The position numbers and the translations under genes are program-made. Shown here piece after piece: positions 24,143-32,205 of a stretch of 32,205 nt of DNA; the stretch's first letter is position 1; every line of letters begins with the position of its first letter. Under the pieces are notes generated by a model that saw only the letters and a list, made by a program, of their open reading frames with translations, did no database searches and had not been told where the DNA came from. The stretch spans positions 1 through 32,205 of the forward strand of contig CANSLJ010000038.1 in NCBI GenBank assembly GCA_947647735.1. The letters run 5' to 3'. Source of the DNA: an uncultured bacterium (lineage in GTDB: Bacteria > Bacillota > Clostridia > Lachnospirales > Lachnospiraceae).

Positions 24143-25318
24143 ATGAAAAAATTATTGGCATTGATATTAGCGTTGGGAATGACTTTCAGTCTTGTGGCAT
24201 GTGGTTCCGGTTCGGATTCCGCTCCGGAAACGCCGGCTGCCACCGAGGGAGAGAGTTCCGGAGAAACAGCAGAGGCGGAAAATCCCGGGGGGGGTGAAAG
24301 TGCCAGCGGAAAAAATCAGATCGCGCTATTGATATCATCCGTCAGCTCTCTGGATGATAAAGCGTTCAATACCGCTTGCTGGGTTGGTATGAACCGATTC
24401 TGTGACGAAAATCCGGAATATACCTGTACCTATTTCCAGCCTACAGAAGATACGGTTGAAGCGCAGGTTTCCATCTGTGATGCGGCAGTTGCCGGAGGAG
24501 CGGAGTTTATCGTGGTAGCTGCGGACCAGTTTAAGGTATCTCTTCTGGAAATGAGCCGGGCATATCCCGATGTGAAGTTTTTATCCATCGAAGCGGCGCC
24601 TCAGACTATAGACGGGGAAGTTTCTATTGAAGATAATGTACAGGTTGTGACTTATAAGGCGGAACAGTCCGGTTTCTTTGCAGGCTATGCGGCAGTGAAG
24701 GAAGGATATCGTTCTCTGGGAACGATCGGCGGTATGGCGGTACCGGGTGTTATCCAGTATATGTACGGTTTTGTGAAGGGGGCTGATGTTGCGGCGGAAG
24801 AAATGGGACTTGATGATGTGACCGTAAAATATACTTATGCGGGCAACTTTGAAGCAAGCCCGGAGAATCAGGCAAAAGCGGCAGCGTGGTACCAGTCCGG
24901 TACGGAAGTGATCTTTGCTGTTGCCGGCGTTATGAACAATTCCATCTTTGCAGCTGCGGAGGAAAACGGAGATGTGGTAGCAATGGGATGTGACGCAAAT
25001 CAGAATGAGATATCCGAGCGGATCGTTACAAGTGCATTGAAAGATACGGAAAATACTACATATAACGGTCTGGTAGCATGGAAAGACGGCACGATGGAAA
25101 CCGGCAAGACAGTGGAACTGGGAAGTGCGGATCAGGCATGCGGCCTTGCGATGGACGGTGCAAGGTTCCAGAACTTTACTCAGGAAGAGTATGACAGCCT
25201 GTTTGAGAGAGTTGCAAGTAATGAAAATGGTATAGCGGACAGCATTCCGGATGATTCTGCATATGAAGACCCTACTCAGATTCCGGTAAATGCGATCACA
25301 CTTGATTTTATCAAGTAG
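24143..25318 (+). CDS. BMP family solute-binding lipoprotein of a nucleoside ABC importer
   Basis: A 391-residue exported lipoprotein. The lipobox LVAC puts the lipidated cysteine at residue 20, followed by an acidic Ser/Gly/Glu-rich linker to about residue 55. The rest matches the BMP/Med family of purine nucleoside receptors (PnrA, RnsB): SSVSSLDDKAFNTACWVGM, FLSIEAAPQTIDGEVSIEDNVQ, GFFAGYAA, and GMAVPGVIQYMYGFVKGAD. It delivers nucleosides to the ATPase and permeases encoded next. Three nucleoside hydrolases in the same operon agree with that substrate class. A hairpin in the gap downstream probably raises its level relative to the membrane parts. Confidence 0.9.
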   Translation: MKKLLALILALGMTFSLVACGSGSDSAPETPAATEGESSGETAEAENPGGGESASGKNQIALLISSVSSLDDKAFNTACWVGMNRFCDENPEYTCTYFQPTEDTVEAQVSICDAAVAGGAEFIVVAADQFKVSLLEMSRAYPDVKFLSIEAAPQTIDGEVSIEDNVQVVTYKAEQSGFFAGYAAVKEGYRSLGTIGGMAVPGVIQYMYGFVKGADVAAEEMGLDDVTVKYTYAGNFEASPENQAKAAAWYQSGTEVIFAVAGVMNNSIFAAAEENGDVVAMGCDANQNEISERIVTSALKDTENTTYNGLVAWKDGTMETGKTVELGSADQACGLAMDGARFQNFTQEEYDSLFERVASNENGIADSIPDDSAYEDPTQIPVNAITLDFIK

Positions 25319-25374
25319 AAACAGTATTTATTGTTGCAGGATGACTAAAAGTCGGCAAGCATAGGCGGTTATGT

Positions 25375-25414
25375 AAAAGCGGCTAATTTATAAAAAATTA
25401 GCCGCTTTTTATAA
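25375..25414 (+). terminator. Intercistronic terminator/attenuator after the binding protein gene
   Basis: AAAAGCGGCTAATTT (25375-25389) pairs perfectly with AAATTAGCCGCTTTT (25395-25409), a 15-bp stem with a 5-nt loop and a following T run. The operon continues 20 nt later, so it more likely acts as a partial terminator or mRNA stabiliser. Confidence 0.75.
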
Positions 25415-25434
25415 AAAGGATACAGGTGTGTTTT

Positions 25435-26958
25435 ATGGAAAATATTATTGAAATGCGCAATATTACAAAAATTTTCCCCGGAATCATTGCAAACGACGAT
25501 ATTACGCTTGAATTGAGAAAGGGTGAGATCCATGCTCTTTTAGGTGAGAACGGCGCCGGAAAATCTACTTTAATGAGTATATTATTCGGACTGTATCAAC
25601 CCACAAGCGGTAAGATCATAGTAAAAGGGAAGGAAGTAAAAATGTCTTCACCGAATGCGGCAAATGATCTGGGGATCGGAATGGTGCATCAGCATTTTAA
25701 GCTGGTAGGCGTTTTTTCGGCTCTGGAAAATATCATTCTGGGTGTTGAGACTGTACAGAATGGATTTTTAAAGATGAATGAAGCGCGGGAAAAGATTATT
25801 AAATTGAGCGAAAAATACGGGCTTATGGTGGACATAGATGAAAAGATCGACAATATGACTGTCGGGATGCAGCAGCGTGTAGAGATTTTGAAGATGCTGT
25901 ACAGAGAGAACGATGTATTGATATTCGATGAGCCAACGGCCGTATTGACACCTCAGGAAATCGAAGAACTGATCAAAATCATCCGCAGGCTCGCGGAAGA
26001 AGGAAAATCTATTTTATTCATTTCACATAAGTTAAATGAGATCAAAGAAGTGTCTGACCGGTGCAGTGTTTTGAGAAAAGGAAAATATATCGGGACTGTA
26101 GATACGGAGAGTGTGAATGTGGAGGAACTCTCTGAAATGATGGTCGGAAGGAGCATATCTCTTCACGTTGAGAAAAAGGCTGCAACACCGAAAGATGTGG
26201 TTCTCTCCGTGAAAGATCTGACGGTCGTACCCCAGACGGGAAAGAAGGAGAAGGTAAAGAATGTATCCTTCGATGTCAGGGCGGGGGAGATCGTCTGCAT
26301 TGCAGGAATTGATAATAATGGTCAGCAGGAGCTGGTATTTGCACTTACAGGAATGATGCCCTCGAAGGGGGAGATCATTCTGAACGGAGAGTCTGTGGCG
26401 GATAAGAGTATTCGTTACCGCAATACACATGGAATCTCACATATTCCGGAAGACCGGCATAAGCATGGGCTGGTGCTGGATTTCAACATCTCTCAGAATA
26501 TGATACTTCAGACTTATTTTGAGGATGATTTCATAAAAAAAGGCTTTCTGAAATTTGACGATATCATCAGATTCTCCGATAAGGCGATCGAAGACTTCGA
26601 TGTGCGGAGCGCAAAGGGATCGACTAATATCGTGCGAAATATGTCAGGTGGAAATCAGCAGAAAGTTATTCTGGCGAGAGAGATCATCAGGGACCATAAT
26701 CTGTTGATCGCAGTACAGCCGACAAGAGGGCTGGATGTGGGCGCTATAGAGTTTGTTCATAAACAGCTGGTAAAAGAGCGGGATGAAGGGAAGGCGGTCC
26801 TTCTGGTTTCTCTGGAACTGGATGAAGTCATGGAAGTGAGCGATCGGATACTCGTTCTGCATGACGGAGAGATTATGGCAAATGTACGTCCGGAAGATGT
26901 AACGGTCCAGAAACTGGGGCTTTATATGTCCGGAGCAGAAAGGGAGGAAGCGGTATGA
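25435..26958 (+). CDS. Nucleoside ABC importer, double ATPase subunit
   Basis: A 507-residue protein with two fused ABC domains, the layout used by BMP-type nucleoside importers and by sugar importers. Domain 1 has Walker A GENGAGKST (37-45), a reduced signature TVGMQQRVEIL and Walker B LIFDEPTAVLTPQE. Domain 2 has a degenerate Walker A (GIDNNGQQELV), the signature MSGGNQQKVILAREI and QPTRGLDVGAIEFVH; this asymmetry is normal for the family. The ATG at 25435 is taken with AGGTG 6 nt upstream; GTG at 25426 is an alternative. It overlaps the first permease by 4 nt. Confidence 0.92.
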   Translation: MENIIEMRNITKIFPGIIANDDITLELRKGEIHALLGENGAGKSTLMSILFGLYQPTSGKIIVKGKEVKMSSPNAANDLGIGMVHQHFKLVGVFSALENIILGVETVQNGFLKMNEAREKIIKLSEKYGLMVDIDEKIDNMTVGMQQRVEILKMLYRENDVLIFDEPTAVLTPQEIEELIKIIRRLAEEGKSILFISHKLNEIKEVSDRCSVLRKGKYIGTVDTESVNVEELSEMMVGRSISLHVEKKAATPKDVVLSVKDLTVVPQTGKKEKVKNVSFDVRAGEIVCIAGIDNNGQQELVFALTGMMPSKGEIILNGESVADKSIRYRNTHGISHIPEDRHKHGLVLDFNISQNMILQTYFEDDFIKKGFLKFDDIIRFSDKAIEDFDVRSAKGSTNIVRNMSGGNQQKVILAREIIRDHNLLIAVQPTRGLDVGAIEFVHKQLVKERDEGKAVLLVSLELDEVMEVSDRILVLHDGEIMANVRPEDVTVQKLGLYMSGAEREEAV

Positions 26959-28049
26959 AAAAGAAACTTTCAGAAAACAGCCCTGTTTTTGGCGTACTCG
27001 CATCTGTTATGTCAATTATCAGCGGCCTTGTAGTAGGATTGATCATTATGCTGATCTTTAACCCGGAGACAGCGGTTACAGCCTTTGGAATGCTTTTGAA
27101 GGGCGGTTTTTCCAACGGTTTAAAAAGTATGGGACAGGTGTTTCATTACATTGCGCCCTATGCTATGTGCGGGCTTTCCGTTGCCTTTTCCTTCCAGACA
27201 GGCGTATTCAATATAGGTGTTGCCGGACAGTTTACAGTGGGCGGTATGGTTGCGGTTCTGATCGGTGGTATGGCGCTGGGGATTCCTGATCCGATCCGTT
27301 GGATCGTTGCGATCGTTCTTGCGGGCCTTGCCGGAGTGATTTGGGGGATGATCCCCGGGCTTATGAAAGCATTTTTAAACTGTAATGAAGTGATCGCCTG
27401 CATTATGATGAACTATATCAGCATTTATTTCAGTAACTGGGTGATACAGACCTATTTCTACGATCCCACGTTGGTGGCGTCCAAATATGTAAAATCGACT
27501 TCCCTGCTTCCGAGAATGGGGATGGACAAGATCTTTCCCGGATCCAGTGCGAGCAGTGCCGTTTTTATTGCTCTGCTATTCTGCATTGTTATTTATATTT
27601 TACTTTACCGGACAGGGTTTGGTTATGAACTCCGTGCAAGCGGTTTTAATAAAGACGCTGCGTATTATGCCGGGATCAATGAAAAGAGGAATATTATTCT
27701 GGTGATGCTGATCGCCGGTTTTATCGCAGGCGTAGGTGGAGGTATGCTTTTCCTTTCCTCCCAGACCAAGAATTTCCTTGTCTCTGAAGTAGCTATCGTG
27801 GAGACAAGCTACGGGATCCCGATCGCGCTTCTCGCGTTAAACAATCCGATAGGGGTGTTCTGTGCGGCATTTTTACTGGCATGGCTCACCGTGGGTGGAA
27901 CAATGGTGCAGAGCGCAGGATTTCCGACGGAAACGGTAGAGACTATTACAGCTGTTATTATATATTTCAGCGCGTTTTCACTGATCTTTACGCAGCTTAT
28001 TCAGAAATGGTACTTTAAAAAAAGCGAACAGCAGAAGGGAGAAAAATAG
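26955..28049 (+). CDS. Nucleoside ABC importer permease 1
   Basis: A 364-residue polytopic permease of the BPD_transp_2 group, as in NupB/RnsC-type nucleoside importers. Family signatures are SVAFSFQTGVFNIGVAGQFT (residues about 76-95), CNEVIACIMMNYISIYFSNW, and the coupling region GYELRASGFNKDAAYYAGIN, which contacts the ATPase. Around ten hydrophobic helices are visible. ATGA overlap with the ATPase gene shows tight coupling, and the second permease starts directly after its stop codon. Confidence 0.92.
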   Translation: MKKKLSENSPVFGVLASVMSIISGLVVGLIIMLIFNPETAVTAFGMLLKGGFSNGLKSMGQVFHYIAPYAMCGLSVAFSFQTGVFNIGVAGQFTVGGMVAVLIGGMALGIPDPIRWIVAIVLAGLAGVIWGMIPGLMKAFLNCNEVIACIMMNYISIYFSNWVIQTYFYDPTLVASKYVKSTSLLPRMGMDKIFPGSSASSAVFIALLFCIVIYILLYRTGFGYELRASGFNKDAAYYAGINEKRNIILVMLIAGFIAGVGGGMLFLSSQTKNFLVSEVAIVETSYGIPIALLALNNPIGVFCAAFLLAWLTVGGTMVQSAGFPTETVETITAVIIYFSAFSLIFTQLIQKWYFKKSEQQKGEK

Positions 28050-29003
28050 ATGGATATGATATTCTTTTTATTGAGGCATATGTTTAATTTCGCAGTACCG
28101 CTTTTGCTGGCGGCGCTGGGGTGTATGATCTCTGTTCGCAGCGGTGTAAATAATATAGGTCTTGACGGTATGATGATCATGGGCGCTTTTTTCAGTGTCT
28201 ATTTTATCAAGGGTACGGGCCTGGTGATCAGCGGACAGGGGCAGCTGATGATAGCGATCTTGATCTCAGTGGCGACCGGTATGGCGATTTCCGTATTTCA
28301 TGCGTTTGCATCTATCAATCTGAAGGCAAACCAGATCATATCCGGTGTCGCGATCGCCAACTTTGCGCCCGCGTTTGCGGTATTTGCGGCAAGGCTGATA
28401 ACCGGTGAATCCGTTATGAATTTTAACAATACTTTTTTGATCTCGGAAGTGCCTGTATTGGGCAGGATACCGATCATCGGTGATATCTTTTTTCAGAAAG
28501 TATATATTACGACCTATATCGCGGCTGTTCTCTTTGTCGTCATAACGGTGGTTTTATATAAGACGAAATTTGGTCTGAGACTTCGATCCTGTGGGGAAAA
28601 CCCTTCCGCATCCGCATCGGTTGGAATCAATGTTCCCAGAATGCGCTGGGTGGCAGTCCTGATATCAGGCGCATTATGCGGGCTGGCGGGCCTGGCATAT
28701 GTCATTCCCAATTCCATCAGCTTTAATGGAACGGTAGCAGGTTATGGCTTTCTGGCATTGGCGGTTATGATCTTCGGCGAATGGGATCCCGTTAAGATCC
28801 TGGGATCTGCGATGCTGTTCAGCGTGGCCATGACTCTGGCCTCCACATACTCGGCGATAGATTTTTTAAACCGGTTGGGAATACCCTCCAATTTTTATAA
28901 GATGCTGCCCTATATTATGACACTGATCATCATTGGCATTGCCAAGGGCGGCGCAAAAGAACCCAAAGCGGCAGGAAAGCCGTTTGAAGTAGATGCAAGA
29001 TAG
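28050..29003 (+). CDS. Nucleoside ABC importer permease 2
   Basis: A 317-residue permease paired with the previous one, resembling NupC/RnsD-type subunits. Signatures are GCMISVRSGVNNIGLDGMMI near residue 30, NLKANQIISGVAIANFAPAF, and the ATPase-coupling segment GLRLRSCGENPSASASVGIN. The start codon follows the upstream TAG without a gap, with GGGAG inside the previous gene as ribosome binding site. The tandem hydrolases begin 16 nt downstream, so import and cleavage are coexpressed. Confidence 0.92.
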   Translation: MDMIFFLLRHMFNFAVPLLLAALGCMISVRSGVNNIGLDGMMIMGAFFSVYFIKGTGLVISGQGQLMIAILISVATGMAISVFHAFASINLKANQIISGVAIANFAPAFAVFAARLITGESVMNFNNTFLISEVPVLGRIPIIGDIFFQKVYITTYIAAVLFVVITVVLYKTKFGLRLRSCGENPSASASVGINVPRMRWVAVLISGALCGLAGLAYVIPNSISFNGTVAGYGFLALAVMIFGEWDPVKILGSAMLFSVAMTLASTYSAIDFLNRLGIPSNFYKMLPYIMTLIIIGIAKGGAKEPKAAGKPFEVDAR

Positions 29004-29019
29004 AAAGGAGTAACATAAA

Positions 29020-30003
29020 ATGTCAAAAAAAATCATACTTGATGTGGATACCGGTTCGGATGATGCCGTTGCCATTATGGCGGCGATCCTTTCTCCCGAT
29101 ATTCAACTGGAAGCGATATGTTCCGTAGTCGGAAATAAGGATCTGGATAAAACAACAGAAAATACGCTGCGGGTTGTGGAACTGATGGGAGCGGATGTTC
29201 CTGTATACAGAGGATGCCGGACGCCTTTTGCAAAATGGCTTTCTTCCGATCATATTGTACCGGACAGGAGGGAATGCAAGGCAAAGGACGGCGATAAAGT
29301 GATCATGATCCATGAGGATTATCTTGATATTCCCGCGGCCTCCATAAAAGAGCAGGAGATAAGGGCGGTAGAGTTTTACGTAAAATATTTAAGAGAAGCC
29401 AGTGAGCCGGTCACAATAGTGGCGGTGGGCCCGCTTACCAATGTGGCTGCTGCGCTTCTTGTAGATGAGACTATTGTAGATAAGATCGAAGAGATCGTTA
29501 TTATGGGAGGCGGGTATAATATTACCAATACGACACCGTCCGCTGAATTCAATATCTGGCAGGATCCGGAAGCGGCACAGCGGGTCATCCACTGTGGGGC
29601 GAAAGTGACGATCGTTCCGCTTGACGCGACGCATGCTGCCTGCATTACACTGGATGACTGTAAACGTTTCAGGGAGATCGGCACGGTTTCCGGCAATTTT
29701 GCGGCGGAACTCTGCGAGCAGCGGATTTTTGTACATAATGCCGCCCAGCCCCTGGATGTTCCGGATGCCGCGGCAGTACATGACGCACTCTGCATTGCGT
29801 ATCTGATCGATCCGACTGTACTGAAGGATGTCCGCCACGCTCATGTTGATATCGGTTTCCGGGATTACAGCGAGGGACAGACAATTGTTGACTGTCGTTA
29901 TTATACGGAAGATAAAAACTGTTATTATGCGTTTGACGGCGACCGTTTTAAATTTGCGGATATTCTTTGCGACTTATTTGCAAGGGACTTAAAGAGGAGG
30001 TAG
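29020..30003 (+). CDS. Nucleoside hydrolase, tandem copy A
   Basis: A 327-residue hydrolase of the inosine-uridine family. The metal site is D8-x-D10-x3-D14-D15 (DVDTGSDDA), the ribose-binding Asn is N178 (SAEFNIWQDPEAA) and the late active-site pair is H254-D255 (AVHDALCIAYL). The loop that reads HGDSGLDG in the first hydrolase of the operon is replaced by a segment around IHEDYLDIP (97-105). It shares clearly more than half of its residues with the next gene and much less with the first hydrolase, so it belongs to a separate subgroup. AAAGGAG lies 9 nt before the ATG. Confidence 0.88.
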   Translation: MSKKIILDVDTGSDDAVAIMAAILSPDIQLEAICSVVGNKDLDKTTENTLRVVELMGADVPVYRGCRTPFAKWLSSDHIVPDRRECKAKDGDKVIMIHEDYLDIPAASIKEQEIRAVEFYVKYLREASEPVTIVAVGPLTNVAAALLVDETIVDKIEEIVIMGGGYNITNTTPSAEFNIWQDPEAAQRVIHCGAKVTIVPLDATHAACITLDDCKRFREIGTVSGNFAAELCEQRIFVHNAAQPLDVPDAAAVHDALCIAYLIDPTVLKDVRHAHVDIGFRDYSEGQTIVDCRYYTEDKNCYYAFDGDRFKFADILCDLFARDLKRR

Positions 30004-30008
30004 AAGAG

Positions 30009-30992
30009 ATGGCAACAAAAATTATACTTGATGTAGACACCGGTTCGGATGATGCCATTGCTATTATGGCGGCGGTTCTGTCACCTGATATCGAAGTGGA
30101 AGCGATCTGTACCACATGGGGAAACCAGTGTGTTGATTTTACAACGGATAACACATTGAGGCTGCTGGATGCCATGGGGGCGGATATTCCGGTTTATAAA
30201 GGCTGTGATACAGCTATGACAAAATATCTCACGCATGATTATATTGAAGCAAAACCTTTTGCGCCGGTTATGCATGACGGGAAACCGGTCATTATGCACT
30301 CGGAGCACCTTGACCTGCCGGAGGCGAAAAGTGTGCCGCAGGATATGCCCGCCGCCTGTTTTTATGTGGACTATCTGAGAAAGGCAAAGGAAAAGGTTAC
30401 GCTGGTTCCGGTTGGACCGCTTACGAATCTGGGGCTGGCACTGAGGATCGCGCCGGATATTGTAGATCATATCGAACAGATCGTTATTATGGGAGGCGGA
30501 AGTAAGGAGGCAAATCTGACACCCTGCGCGGAAGCCAATATATGGCATGATCCCGAGGCGGCTGAAATTGTTGTACAGAGCGGCGCCAGGCTTGTATGGG
30601 TTCCGCTGGATGCAACCCATAAGGCCTGTGTAACGCTGGATGACTGCAAGCGTTTCAGGGAACTTGATAATTTTGCCGGAAACTTTGCGGCGCAGCAATG
30701 TGAGCAGCGGATCATAGTGCATAATGCCAGACAGCCATTGGAAGTTCCGGATGCCGCGGCGGTGCATGATGCGCTCTGTATCGCATATCTGATCGATGAA
30801 AGCGTACTGACAGATGTCCGTAATTGCCATGTGGAGATCGGGCTTTCAGGATACGGGGAAGGGCAGACTATCATTGACCAGAGGGCGGAAGTGATCGCTG
30901 AGGAGAAGAACAGTTACTTTGCCTTTAATGCCGACCGGTTTAAGTTTGTGGATATCTTATGCGATTGTTTTAAAAACTGTGAAGTAAAATAG
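30009..30992 (+). CDS. Nucleoside hydrolase, tandem copy B
   Basis: Another 327-residue hydrolase, the same length as the copy before it and sharing long segments such as DVDTGSDDAxAIMAA, LDATHxACxTLDDCKRFRE and VPDAAAVHDALCIAYLID. The metal-binding Asps (D8, D10, D14, D15) are retained. The loop equivalent to IHEDYLDIP reads MHSEHLDLP, and CTTWGNQCVDF replaces CSVVGNKDLDK, so the substrate pockets probably differ. The ATG at 30009 follows GAGGAGG by 7 nt and lies 5 nt after the previous stop; the reading open from 29967 would overlap it. It is the last gene of the operon before a terminator. Confidence 0.88.
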   Translation: MATKIILDVDTGSDDAIAIMAAVLSPDIEVEAICTTWGNQCVDFTTDNTLRLLDAMGADIPVYKGCDTAMTKYLTHDYIEAKPFAPVMHDGKPVIMHSEHLDLPEAKSVPQDMPAACFYVDYLRKAKEKVTLVPVGPLTNLGLALRIAPDIVDHIEQIVIMGGGSKEANLTPCAEANIWHDPEAAEIVVQSGARLVWVPLDATHKACVTLDDCKRFRELDNFAGNFAAQQCEQRIIVHNARQPLEVPDAAAVHDALCIAYLIDESVLTDVRNCHVEIGLSGYGEGQTIIDQRAEVIAEEKNSYFAFNADRFKFVDILCDCFKNCEVK

Positions 30993-31002
30993 ATGTCAGA
31001 GA

Positions 31003-31056
31003 GGGCTGTCGTATTAACGGAAAAAAACATATCCTGATCAATACGGCAGCCCTTTT
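31003..31056 (+). terminator. Terminator of the nucleoside operon
   Basis: GGGCTGTCGTATT (31003-31015) pairs with AATACGGCAGCCC (31040-31052), a 13-bp stem with one G-U pair and a long 24-nt loop, followed by TTTT. It begins 10 nt after the last hydrolase stop and lies between two convergent genes. Confidence 0.8.
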
Positions 31057-31064
31057 GCCGCAGG

Positions 31065-32205
31065 TTAAAAGATGGCGGCCATGCATAAATATAACAGGGT
31101 TGTCACGATCAGCATGATAACTGAAACCGGCAGAGTGCGGCGGAAGATATCATTGATCGATACTTTAAACTGTTCAGCGCACAGGGAGATGCACATATGG
31201 GTCGGGCAAAGCTGGTTGGCGAGATGTCCAAGGCTTGCCAGATAGACGGTCATGGCGGCAGGAGAGCCGACGGTGGATACGGCCAGTGGAAAAACGGTCG
31301 GGATCATGGCGGTAAAATTGCTGGATATGGAACCGACAAATACAATAGCGCCGTAAATGAGAAACAGAGGGATCCTGGCACCCAGACAGAGGTTAAGGAG
31401 CGTGTCGGGTGCCTTTGTCAGGCTCAGGATATTTGTGAATGCCAATATCGTAATGACCATAAGCAGCATATTCCAGTTGAGGGATGACTTAAGAAAACGG
31501 CCGAGTTTTCGAAGCGGAAAACGGTTCAGAAGTAAAAACAGCCCCAGAGTCAGAAATACTGCCCAGATAGTGTCTATATGTAAACATAGAATAAGGATGA
31601 TGATCAGAAAGATCGGCCAGAGTGCCCTGAACGCATGGAAAAACAGGGTATGCCGGGGGAGGTCATGGCATTCGGAAGCTTCCGGCATGTCTGCTTTTTT
31701 CAGATAAAGGAAATACGGAATCAGAAAATTCAGGATCGTATAGGGAAGCATTAAAAGAAGAAATTTCCATTCCGGCGTGCCTGTTACGGCACACATCAGG
31801 ATCACGTTTGTGTATACAGGCAGAAGGGCTTCCGGGATATGGCGGAAATAAGTGGTGGCAAAAGCCATTATATCGTCAGGAAGGATTTTTTCATATCGTT
31901 TTTTGAACATAGTACCTGCGATCAGTACGGCGGCGGGGGAGGGCAAAAGCCCTGTGATAATAGGGGATATCACACTTCCGGCTTTTGGATCAGGCGCCAG
32001 CGCACAAAGATTCTTTTCTGCGTCGGACAGCATATCCTGTTCTTCCATCAACTGCTGGAGAAGGATCAGGCCGTAAGTGATAAAGAGCAGTTTTATGCAG
32101 TCTATACCGAATATTGTACGCTTTATTTCGGAAAGGAAAAGAAGAGGCTCCATTTTAAAAAGAAGGCTGACCAACAGAGTCGCAGCCGTAACAGCGCCCC
32201 ATAAA
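31065..32205 (-). CDS. DUF401-type integral membrane protein (5' end outside window)
   Basis: A polytopic membrane protein on the minus strand, at least 380 residues, with about ten hydrophobic helices. The segment ISPIITGLLPSPAAVLIAGTMF and the late GSISSNFTAMIPTVFPLAVS resemble the DUF401 family, relatives of ion/carboxylate-type transporters of unknown substrate. The frame stays open to the window edge (reading LWGAVTAATLLVSLLF at its start), so the true N-terminus lies beyond 32205; the TTG at 32174 is probably internal. It is convergent with the nucleoside operon and shares the terminator region. Confidence 0.7.
   Translation of the reverse strand, partial: LWGAVTAATLLVSLLFKMEPLLFLSEIKRTIFGIDCIKLLFITYGLILLQQLMEEQDMLSDAEKNLCALAPDPKAGSVISPIITGLLPSPAAVLIAGTMFKKRYEKILPDDIMAFATTYFRHIPEALLPVYTNVILMCAVTGTPEWKFLLLMLPYTILNFLIPYFLYLKKADMPEASECHDLPRHTLFFHAFRALWPIFLIIILILCLHIDTIWAVFLTLGLFLLLNRFPLRKLGRFLKSSLNWNMLLMVITILAFTNILSLTKAPDTLLNLCLGARIPLFLIYGAIVFVGSISSNFTAMIPTVFPLAVSTVGSPAAMTVYLASLGHLANQLCPTHMCISLCAEQFKVSINDIFRRTLPVSVIMLIVTTLLYLCMAAIF

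Noticed and set aside
25435-26958. Degenerate second Walker A (GIDNNGQQELV) as a sign of a broken ATPase
   Set aside because: Fused double ATPases of nucleoside and sugar importers normally have a degenerate second site, so this is expected.
1-32205. CRISPR arrays, insertion sequences, phage genes or toxin-antitoxin modules
   Set aside because: No regularly spaced repeats, transposase or integrase motifs, or recognisable phage or toxin proteins were found in any frame.

Overview
The window looks like the chromosome of a Gram-positive, low-to-mid GC anaerobic Firmicute, most likely a Lachnospiraceae-type Clostridium. Reasons: strong AGGAG-type ribosome binding sites, GTG and TTG starts, lipoprotein-type solute-binding proteins, an FtsEX / M23 hydrolase / S41 peptidase division block preceded by a PucR/CdaR-type regulator, a YjfB motility-associated small protein, and a strictly anaerobic 4-hydroxybutyryl-CoA dehydratase. 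No phage, insertion sequence, CRISPR or plasmid signal was seen.

Region 1 (1-6800) is core genome: the 3' part of a tRNA-Gln(CTG) with its terminator, an acyl-ACP thioesterase, a CvfB-like S1 RNA-binding protein, a small conserved protein of unknown role, a CPBP membrane protease, a convergent membrane acyltransferase, a YjfB-family small protein, a divergent WecG/TagA-like protein, and a PucR-type regulator. Region 2 (6800-11180) is a cell-division and peptidoglycan-remodelling block: ftsE, ftsX, a secreted coiled-coil M23 (LytM) hydrolase and a membrane-anchored S41 processing peptidase, closed by a strong terminator.

Region 3 (11180-20810) is the most interesting part. A DeoR-type regulator is divergent from a row of eight genes: a long, atypical transaldolase/FSA-like aldolase, a three-part TRAP transporter (DctQ, DctM, DctP), 4-hydroxybutyrate dehydrogenase, 4-hydroxybutyryl-CoA dehydratase, 4-hydroxybutyrate CoA-transferase and an Nfu-type Fe-S scaffold. 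The last four form the succinate semialdehyde -> 4-hydroxybutyrate -> 4-hydroxybutyryl-CoA -> crotonyl-CoA branch. The usual suppliers of succinate semialdehyde (SucD, GABA aminotransferase) are absent. The aldolase-like gene and the TRAP genes overlap by 4 nt each and sit where the supplier should be, so an undescribed carboxylated substrate cleaved to a C4 semialdehyde is a reasonable hypothesis.

Region 4 (20850-31060) is a nucleoside salvage region: a DMT-family transporter, a LacI-type repressor on the opposite strand, then an operon with a nucleoside hydrolase, a BMP-type ABC importer (binding lipoprotein, double ATPase, two permeases) and two further, tandemly duplicated nucleoside hydrolases. 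Near-identical 16-bp palindromes (GATAAAACGTTTTATC type) lie just downstream of the promoters of both the DMT gene and the hydrolase operon, tying them into one local regulon. The window ends inside a DUF401-type membrane protein on the minus strand.
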